From contig NZ_BJZU01000011.1 in NCBI RefSeq assembly GCF_007992195.1, forward strand, positions 1-43,278: a stretch of DNA of 43,278 bases, given 5' to 3'. Origin of the DNA: Methylobacterium oxalidis. Lineage in GTDB: Bacteria; Pseudomonadota; Alphaproteobacteria; Rhizobiales; Beijerinckiaceae. Below are positions 36,379-43,278 of the stretch, in pieces. Under the pieces are notes generated by a model. It saw nothing but the letters and a program-made list of their open reading frames with translations, was not told the DNA's origin and did not search any database. Both the position numbers and the translations under genes were made by a program. The first letter of the stretch is position 1; the number at the start of each line of letters is the position of its first letter.

Positions 36379-36810
36379 GTGACGGCCGGCTCCCCGACGC
36401 CCGGTATCGCCTACGGCGTCGAGCCGGCCCTGAGCGCGGCGGAGTTCCGCCGCGTGCTCGCCGCCTCCGGGCTCGACGCGCGGCGCCCCGGCGACGCGGC
36501 GCGCCTCGCCCGGATGCTTCGCGGCGCGAACCTGATCGTGACGGCCCGGGCCCTGGTGCCGGAGCGCACGCTCGTCGGCGTCGCCCGCGTCCTCACCGAC
36601 TTCGCGTGGTGCGCCTACGTCTCGGACCTCGCGGTCGACCGCAATTTCCAGGGGCGCGGCGTCGGCCGCCGCCTCCTCGAGGTGGTGCGCGAGACGGCGG
36701 GCCCCGAGGTCGCCGTGATGCTCACCGCGGCGCCCGGCGCCGACGCCTTCTACGAGCGCATCGGCATGCCGCGCCTGACGAACGCCTTCCGGTTCGACCG
36801 GGAATCCTGA
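36379..36810 (+). CDS. GNAT-family N-acetyltransferase
   Basis: Encodes 143 residues from a GTG at 36379, four bases after the secA stop, so it is likely co-transcribed and possibly coupled. The GNAT acetyl-CoA loop is DRNFQGRGVGRRLLEVV (motif Q/RxxGxG/A), preceded by the beta strand AYVSDLAV and followed by FYERIGM near the end. Substrate unknown: proteins, antibiotics and small amines are all possible in this family. The convergent TumA gene ends 12 bases after it. Confidence 0.85.
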   Translation: MTAGSPTPGIAYGVEPALSAAEFRRVLAASGLDARRPGDAARLARMLRGANLIVTARALVPERTLVGVARVLTDFAWCAYVSDLAVDRNFQGRGVGRRLLEVVRETAGPEVAVMLTAAPGADAFYERIGMPRLTNAFRFDRES

Positions 36811-36822
36811 AAGGTTCGCCGC

Positions 36823-37179
36823 TCAGACGAGTTCGACGCTCGCCTCGATGCGGTCGGCGACGACCACCAGGGACCGGTCCGGTCTGCGCTCGATCAGCCC
36901 TGCGTCGGCCAGAGCGACCACGTCGTCGTGAACGCGCCGGTAGGGACGGTCGAGCTTGCGCGCGAGGTCCTGGATCGAGGAGGCGGGCTCCGCGCGGAGA
37001 CCGCGCAGGAGCTTGAGGCGTGCCGGCGTGAGCGTGGCGGCGAGTGCGTCCCAGCTCTCGAACGTCAGGATGCGGCGGGCGGTCGTGTCGCCGCCCGCGC
37101 CGCGCCGCCAAGCGTCGAGGAAGGCGTCGGCGACGCCCTGCAGATCGGCACCGACCCGGATCTCGACCGTCCCTTTCAT
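36823..37179 (-). CDS. TumA-like HTH antitoxin
   Basis: Encodes 118 residues. The C-terminal half is a winged helix-turn-helix (ASSIQDLARKLDRPYRRVHDDVVALADAGLIERRPD), of the HVO_A0114/MarR-like type known as the antitoxin partner of TumE. The N-terminal half (MKGTVEIRVGADLQGVADAFLDAW) would hold the toxin-binding region. It overlaps the upstream TumE gene by four bases, so the toxin gene is first and the antitoxin second, which is the less usual order. The HTH domain is expected to bind the operator upstream of tumE. Confidence 0.8.
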   Translation of the reverse strand: MKGTVEIRVGADLQGVADAFLDAWRRGAGGDTTARRILTFESWDALAATLTPARLKLLRGLRAEPASSIQDLARKLDRPYRRVHDDVVALADAGLIERRPDRSLVVVADRIEASVELV

Positions 37180-37475
37180 CCCGTGCTCTCCCGAAGGCTG
37201 GCGACCTTCGCGAGGAACGCCTCGATCAGGTCGGCCGGGGTTGTGAAGGCGTAGGGCATCTCGACCTCGCCCCGGTGAACATGGTCGCCCTTCCCGGCCT
37301 CGTTGTCGTAGGCCAGCAGGCGCAGCCCGGCCCGGCCGTAGAACAGCGAGTACTTGAACGGGTGCACCGACCCGCGAACGACGTCGCCCTCCGCGAGACG
37401 CCAGAGCTTCACCTCCAGGATGGCGCCGTCCGCGAAGATGGTCTTGTCGTGGAGGAGGAGGATCGCGCTCGCCAT
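37176..37475 (-). CDS. TumE-family (DUF6516) toxin
   Basis: Encodes 99 residues: AILEVKLWRLAEG ... VHPFKYSLFYGRAGLRLLAYDNEAGKGDHVH, then a helix (PADLIEAFLAKVASL). The YDNE-x-GKGDH segment and the early VK-x-W element are the signature of TumE-type toxins (DUF6516). These sit next to TumA HTH antitoxins and are thought to act as toxins, the biochemical target not being clear to me. It is four-base coupled to the antitoxin gene and is preceded by a 6-bp-arm dyad. The kinase gene upstream ends 73 bases away, so read-through is possible. Confidence 0.8.
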   Translation of the reverse strand: MASAILLLHDKTIFADGAILEVKLWRLAEGDVVRGSVHPFKYSLFYGRAGLRLLAYDNEAGKGDHVHRGEVEMPYAFTTPADLIEAFLAKVASLRESTG

Positions 37476-37480
37476 CTCAC

Positions 37481-37499
37481 TATGACATCATCCGTCATA
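37481..37499 (-). promoter_or_regulatory. Dyad operator candidate upstream of tumE
   Basis: TATGAC (37481-37486) and GTCATA (37494-37499) are perfect inverted arms around seven bases, ending five bases before the tumE start codon on the minus strand. The patch is AT-rich compared with its surroundings. The position fits autorepression by the TumA HTH protein, which is inference. Confidence 0.55.
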
Positions 37500-37548
37500 T
37501 TTTGCCATGCCGCCTGTCGGCGCGCCAGACGAAGGATGCCCGCGGCTG

Positions 37549-40488
37549 CTACGCGGCCACCTCGCCCCCCACCAGTTCCCGCACCTCCCGCGCCAGGTCC
37601 GCGAGGCTCAGCGTGCCCTTGGCGATGACCCGGTCGGCCCGGCCCGCGAGGCGGCGGCGGTCCTCGGCAGTGATGTCCTTGGCGGTGAGCACCACCACCG
37701 GTATGTCGCGCCAGTCGGTCCGGGCGCGCAGGCGGCGCAGGAAGGTGAAGCCGTCCACCTCCGGCATCATCAGGTCGAGGAGGATCAGGCCGGGCCGCTC
37801 CGCCGCCACCGCGGTGAGGGCGGCGCCCCCGTGCTCGGCGGTGCGCACCGGCAGGCCCTCGCGCCCGAGATAGGCGGCGAGGCGCTCGCGGGCGTCCGCG
37901 TCGTCCTCCACGACGAGGATCGGCCCCCCGCCCGGTCCCGGCCGGAACCGGTCCGTGACCGCCTTCAGGTGGTCCCACTCGATCGGCTTGTGCAGGTAGT
38001 CGGTCGCCCCGAGGGAGAAGGCGAGCGTCTCCTCGTCGAGCACCGTCACCATCACGATCGGCGTTCCCCCGAGATCCGGGTCGGCGCGCAGCGCCCGCAG
38101 CACCGACCAGCCGTCCATGTGAGGCATGGTGACGTCGAGGAGGATGGCGCGCGGGCGCAGGCTCCTGGCCCGCTCCAGCCCGATCCGCCCGTCGCTCGCC
38201 GTCGCCACCCGGAAGCCGTCGCGCTCCAGGAAGCGGGCGAGGAGATCGCGGGTCGCCGCGTCGTCGTCGATGACCAGGATGGTGACGCCCTCCTCCCCCT
38301 CCCCGGCGGGGCTCGGCGCGGGCGGCGGCTCCTCGGCGGGCGCGCGGTAGCGGGCGGGCAGGCGCAGGGTGAAGGTGGTCCCCTCCCGGCTCTCCACCCC
38401 GATGTCGCCGCCGAGCATGTGCGCGAAGGCGCGGGTGATGGAGAGGCCGAGCCCGGTCCCGCCGAAGCGGCGCGTCGTCGAGGCGTCGGCCTGGGTGAAG
38501 CGCTCGAACAGGCGCCCGACCTGCTCGGGGTTCATGCCGATGCCGGTGTCGGAGACGGAGAAGCGCAGGGTCCCGTCCGGCTCCCGCGCGGCGCAGAGCG
38601 TGATCCGGCCGTTCTCGGTGAATTTCGCAGCGTTGCTGAGCAGGTTGATGAGGCACTGGCGCAGCTTCGTCACGTCGGTGTGGGCCGAGCCGAGATCCGG
38701 GGCGAGCGCGAGGGCGAGCGCGTTGCCCTTCTTGGCGACGAGGCCCTCGACGGTGGCGGCGACCTCCTCGACCACCTCCGAGACGCGGAAATCCTCCGCG
38801 AAGATCTCGACGCGCTCGGCCTCGATCTTCGAGAGGTCGAGGACGTCGTTGATGAGGCCGAGGAGGTGGCGCGCGTTCGACTCGATCTTGCGCATGTCGG
38901 CGGTCAGCGCCGGCTCACCGAGATCCTCCAGTTCCTCCTGCAGCATCTCGGAATAGCCGATCACCGCCGAGAGCGGCGTGCGAAGTTCGTGGCTCATGTT
39001 GGCCAGGAACTGGCTTTTCGCCCGGTTCGCCTCCTCGGCGGCCTCCTTGGCGGCGGCGATCTGCGCCTCGGCCTCCTTGCGCTCGGTGATGTCGCTGTGG
39101 GTGCCGACCCACTCGCGCAGGCGCCCGTCCGCGTCGAGGAGCGGCACGGCGCGCACGCCCATGTAGCGGTAGGCGCCGTCCCGGCGCAGCAGCCGGTGCT
39201 CGGTCTCGTAGGGGGTCAGGGTGCGCACCGCGTGGGCCCAGGCGGCGCGGGTGTGGCCGCGGTCGTCCGGGTGGACGGCGTCGAGGAAGCCGAGGCCCGC
39301 GTAGGCCCCCTCCTCCTGCCCCGTGAAGCGGGTCCAGGCACTCTGGCGCGGGTGCAGGGCGCCGTCCGGGTCGGCGGTCCAGACGATCGCGGCCGAGGCC
39401 TCGATCAGGGAGCGGAAGCGCTCCTCGCTGCGGGCGAGGCGGTCCTGGGCCATCCGCCGGATCGTCTCGTCGAGGACGACGAGGCCGACGCCCTCGACGT
39501 CGCGCTCCCCGGCCTCGCCGCGCAGGGGGTAGAAGCTCATCGAGAAGTGGCGCACGCCGCCCGGCGCGCTCGGGGCCGGCACCGCCACCGGCACGTCCGG
39601 CGTGACGAGCCCCTCGCGGAGCGCGGCGGCGAGCTTCGGAGCGAGTTCCTCCCGCAGCGTCGGCAGCATCGCCCAGATCGGCGCCCCGAGATCGGCCCCG
39701 AACCCGCGCTCGCTCATCGTCGCGAGCGCCCGGTTCATGTGGCGGATCTTGAGGTCGCGGTCGAGGAAGCCGAGCCCGACGGGGGCGTTGGCCAGAACCC
39801 CGTCGAGGAGGCGCGTCATGCGCAGGGACTCGCGGCGGCGCACCAGGGCGAGGCGGGCGAGCAGGACGATCGCCGCCAGCGCCGACAGGCCGCTGATCAG
39901 GGAGAGGATGAGGGCTCGGGCGCGGTCCTGCGCCTGGACCGCGTCGATGCGGCGGCCGGTCTCGGCCTGGATCGCGGCGGACTCGGCCCGGATCGCGTCC
40001 ATGATCCGCTTGCCCTCCTCGGTGCGCACGAGGGCGGTGGCGGCCTCGAAGCCCTGCTCGCGGCGCGCGGCCACGACCCGGGCGGCGAAGTCGCGCTTCT
40101 CGGCGATCAGGGTCGCGAGCGACTTGCCGCCCGTGGCCGCGTCCCGCCCCGGCACAGCCGCGACGCCCCCGAGCGCGCCGAGGCGCGCGTCGATGGCCCC
40201 AAGCGAGTCCGTGTAGGTGGCGAGGTAGCGCTCACCCCCGACGATGACGTAGCCGCGCTCGCCGGTCTCCAGGTCCTTCACGGAGGAGAGCAGGCGCTCG
40301 ACGCCCGCGATGATGCCGGTGTCGCGGGCGACCTCGGCCCGGCGCGCCTCCCCGGCGAGATAGTTCCAGAAGCCCGAGGCGAGGGCGAGCGCGAGCAGGC
40401 CGAAGGCCGTGGGCGACCCGAGCCGGCCGCTCCGGCCGGGCGTCCCGCGCCAGTTCCAGCGGCGTAGCGCGGAGATCGACACGCTCAT
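37549..40488 (-). CDS. CHASE3 hybrid sensor histidine kinase with two receiver domains
   Basis: Encodes 979 residues. Two membrane helices (about 26-43 and 191-213) frame a periplasmic CHASE3 domain ([27 protein letters not shown]). Two PAS regions follow (about 228-345 and 355-475, the second with a PAC ending in [13 protein letters not shown]), then HisKA with His500 in [12 protein letters not shown], and HATPase_c with NLLSNAAK (Asn619) and DTGIGMN. Two C-terminal receiver domains carry phospho-Asp785 ([11 protein letters not shown]) and Asp905 ([11 protein letters not shown]). No partner regulator gene is adjacent; it may signal through other receivers. The toxin-antitoxin pair lies downstream on the same strand. 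Confidence 0.94.
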   Translation of the reverse strand: MSVSISALRRWNWRGTPGRSGRLGSPTAFGLLALALASGFWNYLAGEARRAEVARDTGIIAGVERLLSSVKDLETGERGYVIVGGERYLATYTDSLGAIDARLGALGGVAAVPGRDAATGGKSLATLIAEKRDFAARVVAARREQGFEAATALVRTEEGKRIMDAIRAESAAIQAETGRRIDAVQAQDRARALILSLISGLSALAAIVLLARLALVRRRESLRMTRLLDGVLANAPVGLGFLDRDLKIRHMNRALATMSERGFGADLGAPIWAMLPTLREELAPKLAAALREGLVTPDVPVAVPAPSAPGGVRHFSMSFYPLRGEAGERDVEGVGLVVLDETIRRMAQDRLARSEERFRSLIEASAAIVWTADPDGALHPRQSAWTRFTGQEEGAYAGLGFLDAVHPDDRGHTRAAWAHAVRTLTPYETEHRLLRRDGAYRYMGVRAVPLLDADGRLREWVGTHSDITERKEAEAQIAAAKEAAEEANRAKSQFLANMSHELRTPLSAVIGYSEMLQEELEDLGEPALTADMRKIESNARHLLGLINDVLDLSKIEAERVEIFAEDFRVSEVVEEVAATVEGLVAKKGNALALALAPDLGSAHTDVTKLRQCLINLLSNAAKFTENGRITLCAAREPDGTLRFSVSDTGIGMNPEQVGRLFERFTQADASTTRRFGGTGLGLSITRAFAHMLGGDIGVESREGTTFTLRLPARYRAPAEEPPPAPSPAGEGEEGVTILVIDDDAATRDLLARFLERDGFRVATASDGRIGLERARSLRPRAILLDVTMPHMDGWSVLRALRADPDLGGTPIVMVTVLDEETLAFSLGATDYLHKPIEWDHLKAVTDRFRPGPGGGPILVVEDDADARERLAAYLGREGLPVRTAEHGGAALTAVAAERPGLILLDLMMPEVDGFTFLRRLRARTDWRDIPVVVLTAKDITAEDRRRLAGRADRVIAKGTLSLADLAREVRELVGGEVAA

Positions 40489-40555
40489 CGGGGACTTTCG
40501 GGTTCCGGCCGGGACGGGCTCATCGCGCGGTTACGGGTAAATGCGCCGCCGGCCC

Positions 40556-40634
40556 GCGTTGCCAAGCCCTCGGCCAAGCCCTCGGCCAAGCCCTCGGCCA
40601 AGCCCGCGTTGCCAAGCCCTCCGCCAAGCCCTCG
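40556..40634. repeat. 12-bp tandem repeat tract
   Basis: The unit CCAAGCCCTCGG or close variants recurs about six times, interrupted once by a CGCGTTG stretch that duplicates the sequence at the left edge. The tract lies between the kinase start and the zapE stop. It could be read as a GLAEGLAEG-type peptide in one minus frame, but no start/ribosome signal supports that. Such tracts mutate by slippage. Confidence 0.75.
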
Positions 40635-40687
40635 CCGGGTGCCCGCCCGTCTCGGTCCTCGCCTCACATCGTCGTGATCAAGCCCGC

Positions 40688-41938
40688 TCAGGTCTCCACG
40701 AGGCCGGTGCTCGCCCCCGTCGCCTCGGAGTCGCCGCGGCCGTGCGGCAGGGCGAGATACTCCGAGGAGCGCATCTCGATGAGGCGGGAGACCGTTCGGT
40801 CGAACTCGAACGCCTCGCGGCCCTCCTTCACCGGGTAGAGGTCCTGCGCCTCGGCCTCGGCGGAGGCCACGAGCTTCACGTGCGCGTCGTAGAGGGTGTC
40901 GACGAGGGTGATGAAGCGCTTGGCCTCGTTGCGCTGCGCCTCGCCCATCACCGGGATGGCATCGACGATCAGGGTGTGGAAGGTGCCGGCCAGCGCCATG
41001 TAGTCCGAGGCGCCGAGGGGCTGCGCGCAGAGGTCGGCGAAGGCGAAGCGGGCGACGCCCGCCGCCTCCTCCGGCACCGCGACGTCGCGGCCCTTCACGC
41101 GGATCGTGGCGGGCCGCCCCTTCGCCTTGCCGGTCAGCCCCTTGAAGGCGCGGTCGAGGGCGGCGCGGGCGGCCGCGTCCGCGGGCACGTGGTAGACCGA
41201 GGCGCCGCCGAGCTTCTCCAGGCGGAAATCGGTGCGCGAGTCGAGGCGCAGCACCGTCACGCGCTCCTTCAGCTCCGCCACGAAGGGCAGGAACAGCGCG
41301 CGGTTGAGGCCGCCCTCGTAGAGCCGGTCGGGCTCGACGTTCGAAGTCGCCACCACCGTGACGCCCTGGCGGAACAGGGCGCCGAACAGGCGGCCGAGGA
41401 TCATCGCGTCGGCGATGTCCGTCACCGTGAACTCGTCGAAGCAGAGGAGCTTCGCCTCCGCGGCCAGCGCCTCGGCGACGGGCGGGATCGGGTCGTCGCC
41501 CTTCACCTCGCCGCGCTTGAGGGCCTGCCGGTAGGCGTGGATGCGCTCGTGCGCGTCCGCGAGGAAGCCGTGGAAGTGGACGCGCCGCTTGGGCGCCGGG
41601 GCGGCCTCGTGGAACAGGTCCATCAGCATGGTCTTGCCGCGCCCGACCGAGCCCCAGATGTAGAGCCCCTTCGGTGGACCGCCCGCATCGTCCTTGCGGC
41701 CGAACAGCCAGCCGAGCGCGCTCCCCTTCTTCGCTCGCCGGCGCCGGTCGAGGTCCTGCGCCAGCGCGTCGAGGGCGCGCACGAGGCGCAGCTGCGCCGG
41801 GTCGCGCTCGATGCTGCCGGAGGTCACCAGCCCCTCGTAGCGCGCGTGGACGGGGCCGAGGGGCTGAGCCCCCGCGTGGGCCTCGGGGGAGCGGGCCGGG
41901 CCCGATGTCGGATGGGAGCCTGTCACCTCGGCCGTCAC
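40688..41938 (-). CDS. zapE: ZapE / AFG1-like ATPase
   Basis: A 416-residue AAA-family P-loop ATPase of the ZapE/AFG1 type, which in bacteria associates with the division ring and destabilises FtsZ. Walker A is GSVGRGKT (96-103), Walker B FDEF (167-170), followed by the family's DIADAMIL and RLFGALF, TSNVEPDRLY and the sensor segment near RALFLPF. ALGWLFGRKDDA and PHGR are standard for the family. The N-terminal 40 residues are variable. It is separated from the kinase by the tandem repeat tract. Confidence 0.94.
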   Translation of the reverse strand: MTAEVTGSHPTSGPARSPEAHAGAQPLGPVHARYEGLVTSGSIERDPAQLRLVRALDALAQDLDRRRRAKKGSALGWLFGRKDDAGGPPKGLYIWGSVGRGKTMLMDLFHEAAPAPKRRVHFHGFLADAHERIHAYRQALKRGEVKGDDPIPPVAEALAAEAKLLCFDEFTVTDIADAMILGRLFGALFRQGVTVVATSNVEPDRLYEGGLNRALFLPFVAELKERVTVLRLDSRTDFRLEKLGGASVYHVPADAAARAALDRAFKGLTGKAKGRPATIRVKGRDVAVPEEAAGVARFAFADLCAQPLGASDYMALAGTFHTLIVDAIPVMGEAQRNEAKRFITLVDTLYDAHVKLVASAEAEAQDLYPVKEGREAFEFDRTVSRLIEMRSSEYLALPHGRGDSEATGASTGLVET

Positions 41939-42267
41939 CTCGCGCGTCTGAGCCGGTGCCTCACCTCACGGATCGATGGAGGGCGCGAGATGAACGGGAG
42001 CCGTCAGGGCTGTGCCGCGCGGCAGCGCCCGGATCAAGCCCGCCTCCCCCAGGATCGGTGACAGCCGGCCTCCGGTTCCATCACGCCGGCGCATGGCCGA
42101 CCCGGCAGGGACGGGGTACGTCTTTTTGCTGCATTGCACAACAAAACCGGCCGTGCGAGATCGCCGCCCGCCAGATGCAGCTTGGCCGGGATCGGCCGGC
42201 GCGCGCCTGACGGGAGGTTTCGTCCGGGACTCGCTGCGCGCGACGCGCAACACGACCGGAGACCGGC
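41939..42267. other. Divergent intergenic region (329 bp)
   Basis: Between zapE and the downstream GNAT gene, with no supported gene. Notable is a TGC-rich motif at 42123-42146 (listed separately). The GNAT start is preceded by GGAGA at 42257-42261, so translation signals are normal. Confidence 0.6.
42123..42146 (+). promoter_or_regulatory. TGC-rich palindrome, PhaR-like binding site candidate
   Basis: CTGCATTGCA lies within TTTTTGCTGCATTGCACAAC and a partly symmetric AAAA end. PhaR, the repressor of phasin and other polyhydroxybutyrate genes, is known to bind TGC-rich dyads such as CTGC-N3-GCAG; this site matches the core TGC-ATT-GCA but has C instead of G at the outer position. It is 122 bases before the GNAT gene and about 190 bases from zapE. 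No phasin gene is in the window. Confidence 0.35.
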
Positions 42268-42882
42268 ATGGCACTGCCCAGACTGAACCAGACCGGACCG
42301 ACCCCCTGGCGGGGTCAGATCCGGCGCCTCTGGCCGAGCGACCGCCCGGCCATCGTCGACTACTTCCTGCGGCTCGACCCGGAGACCCGCGCCGGGCGCT
42401 TCATGGGCGCGGTCAGCGAGGCGGGCGTGCGCGCCTACGCCGAGCGGGCGGTGAGTGCGGAGGGCCTCGTGTTCGGCGCCTTCGTCGACGGGACGCTGCG
42501 GGGCTTGGGCGAGTTGCGGCCGATGGGCCCCTGCCCGCCCGGCCCGCTGCTCGGGCCGGAGGCCGAGGCCGCCTTCGCCGTCGAGCGGGACTTCCGCCGC
42601 CTGGGCCTCGGCTCGGCCCTGTTCGCGCGGATCGCCGACGCGGCCCGCAACCGCGGCGTCAGCGACCTGCACGTCCGCTGCCTCACCCGGAACGGCCCGA
42701 TGCGCGGCCTCGCGGCCAAGCTCGGCGCGAACCTGCGCCCGGCCGGCCCGGAGACGGAGGGCGCCCTGCACCTCGCGCTCCCGACCCCGGTCTCGCTCTG
42801 GCACGAGAGCGTCGCGGAAGCCTTCGACCTGACGCTCGCCGTCGCGGCGGCGGGCCGGGGCGCGTGGCGCGCGGCATCGTGA
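42268..42882 (+). CDS. GNAT-family acetyltransferase
   Basis: Encodes 204 residues. The acetyl-CoA motif is FAVERDFRRLGLGSALFARIADAARNRGVSDLHVRC (about 103-138), preceded by the strand GAFVDGTLRGLGELRPMG. The N-terminus (RRLWPSDRPAIVDYFLRLDPETRAGRFMG) is the variant found in GNATs of Rhizobiales that act on unknown substrates. The start is at 42268 with GGAGA seven bases before it. A small gene follows 101 bases downstream. Regulation by the upstream TGC-rich dyad is only a possibility. Confidence 0.85.
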   Translation: MALPRLNQTGPTPWRGQIRRLWPSDRPAIVDYFLRLDPETRAGRFMGAVSEAGVRAYAERAVSAEGLVFGAFVDGTLRGLGELRPMGPCPPGPLLGPEAEAAFAVERDFRRLGLGSALFARIADAARNRGVSDLHVRCLTRNGPMRGLAAKLGANLRPAGPETEGALHLALPTPVSLWHESVAEAFDLTLAVAAAGRGAWRAAS

Positions 42883-42983
42883 GCCGGCCACGGCCAAGCT
42901 GCCTTCTTCCGGCCGCCGCTTCCCGCGACAGTGGCTCCGGGCCGCCCCGCCAGAGGGTGCCCGCACAAAGGGCTGAACATCCG

Positions 42984-43175
42984 ATGCGCGACACCGATGC
43001 CTCGGCGGCCGTGGGCCGCCTGGAGCGCTCCGTCGACGCGACGCTGCGCGTCATCGCGGCCGCCTGCACCGAGCGGCAGGCGCCTCCCGTCAGCGCGGCG
43101 CGCCGCCGGCTCGCCGAAGCCTACGGCGCGAGCCGCCTGCGCAAGCGCCTGGAGCGCGAGCGCCGCGGCGCCTGA
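42984..43175 (+). CDS. Small charged protein of unknown function
   Basis: Encodes 63 residues: MRDTDASAAVGRLERSVDATL then VIAAACTERQAPPVSAARRRLAEAYGASRLRKRLERERRGA. It is mostly amphipathic helix with a basic C-terminus. No signal peptide or membrane helix. G/C third positions and an ATG 101 bases after the GNAT stop support it; a strong ribosome site is not visible. The convergent partial gene ends six bases beyond it. No family recognised. Confidence 0.5.
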   Translation: MRDTDASAAVGRLERSVDATLRVIAAACTERQAPPVSAARRRLAEAYGASRLRKRLERERRGA

Positions 43176-43180
43176 GGGGA

Positions 43181-43278
43181 TCAGGCCACCGCGTCCCAGG
43201 TCTCGCTGATCCGGGCGCCCGCCCGCACGAGGTGGGCGCGCAGGATCACGTCGCCCGGCGGCATCTCGGCGGGCGGCC
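43181..43278 (-). CDS. 3' end of a gene continuing beyond the window
   Basis: On the minus strand an open frame enters from the right edge and ends at a TGA (43183-43181), with PPAEMPPGDVILRAHLVRAG, then ARISETWDAVA at its C-terminus. Only 31 residues are visible, so no family can be named. An internal ATG could also be a start, so the gene's true length is undetermined. Confidence 0.4.
   Translation of the reverse strand, partial: PPAEMPPGDVILRAHLVRAGARISETWDAVA

Overview
The window is about 43 kb of very GC-rich bacterial chromosome, roughly 70-75% G+C by eye. The gene content points to an alphaproteobacterium of the order Rhizobiales (Hyphomicrobiales), most likely Methylobacterium or a close relative. 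The markers are a metX-metW pair back to back with a chorismate mutase/hisC/tyrC cluster, split DUF1214/DUF1254 proteins behind PBP1A, EcfG-type stress promoters, and a candidate alpha-r8 (MmgR-like) small RNA. The genus is inferred from style and composition; no database search was run. I see no rRNA, tRNA, CRISPR array, intact insertion sequence or prophage.

Layout. 1-2.9 kb: glutathione synthetase (gshB), a small secreted Cys-rich protein, a candidate sRNA with a perfect terminator, and two genes of unknown function, one a lipoprotein. 3-6.6 kb: an operon of PBP1A and two membrane-anchored DUF1214/DUF1254 proteins. 6.9-10.6 kb: a YcgN-type cysteine-cluster protein and a stress block of a YciE-like ferritin-fold protein and two CsbD-type proteins; two perfect GGAAC-N16-CGTT (sigma-EcfG) promoters lie here, with DUF1223 and creatininase-family genes between them. 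10.9-12.7 kb: an FAH-family enzyme and a ketopantoate-reductase-like protein. 12.7-18 kb: metX-metW (methionine) diverge from chorismate mutase-hisC-tyrC (tyrosine/phenylalanine), followed by an AI-2E-type permease. 19.2-20.9 kb: a small low-GC patch with a two-helix membrane protein, then a malonamidase-E2-like amidase. 21-25.7 kb: extensin-like lipoprotein, a secreted protein, RNase T2, rlmJ, a start-less BrnA-like antitoxin fragment, rlmN. 25.7-29 kb: ung, a 5'-nucleotidase and a methyltransferase. 29-32.2 kb: hemH, a LuxR-type regulator and two small membrane proteins. 32.2-36.8 kb: a PpiC-type isomerase divergent from secA, then a GNAT enzyme. 36.8-40.5 kb: a TumA/TumE toxin-antitoxin pair behind a CHASE3 hybrid histidine kinase. 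40.7-43.3 kb: zapE, a second GNAT enzyme, a small protein and the 3' end of a further gene.

Most of the window is core metabolism and housekeeping: envelope synthesis (PBP1A, SecA, PpiC, extensin-like protein), amino acids, heme, ribosome modification (RlmJ, RlmN) and DNA repair (Ung). The functional thread beyond that is the general stress response: three GGAAC-N16/17-CGTT matches lie in intergenic DNA, two of them ahead of classic stress genes and one ahead of a terminator-like hairpin upstream of secA. Accessory signals are the TumEA pair with its own dyad, the BrnA remnant and the low-GC membrane-protein patch. I found no convincing multi-gene system of a wholly new kind; the best leads are the sRNA, the secA leader, the two-part chorismate mutase and the TumEA locus.
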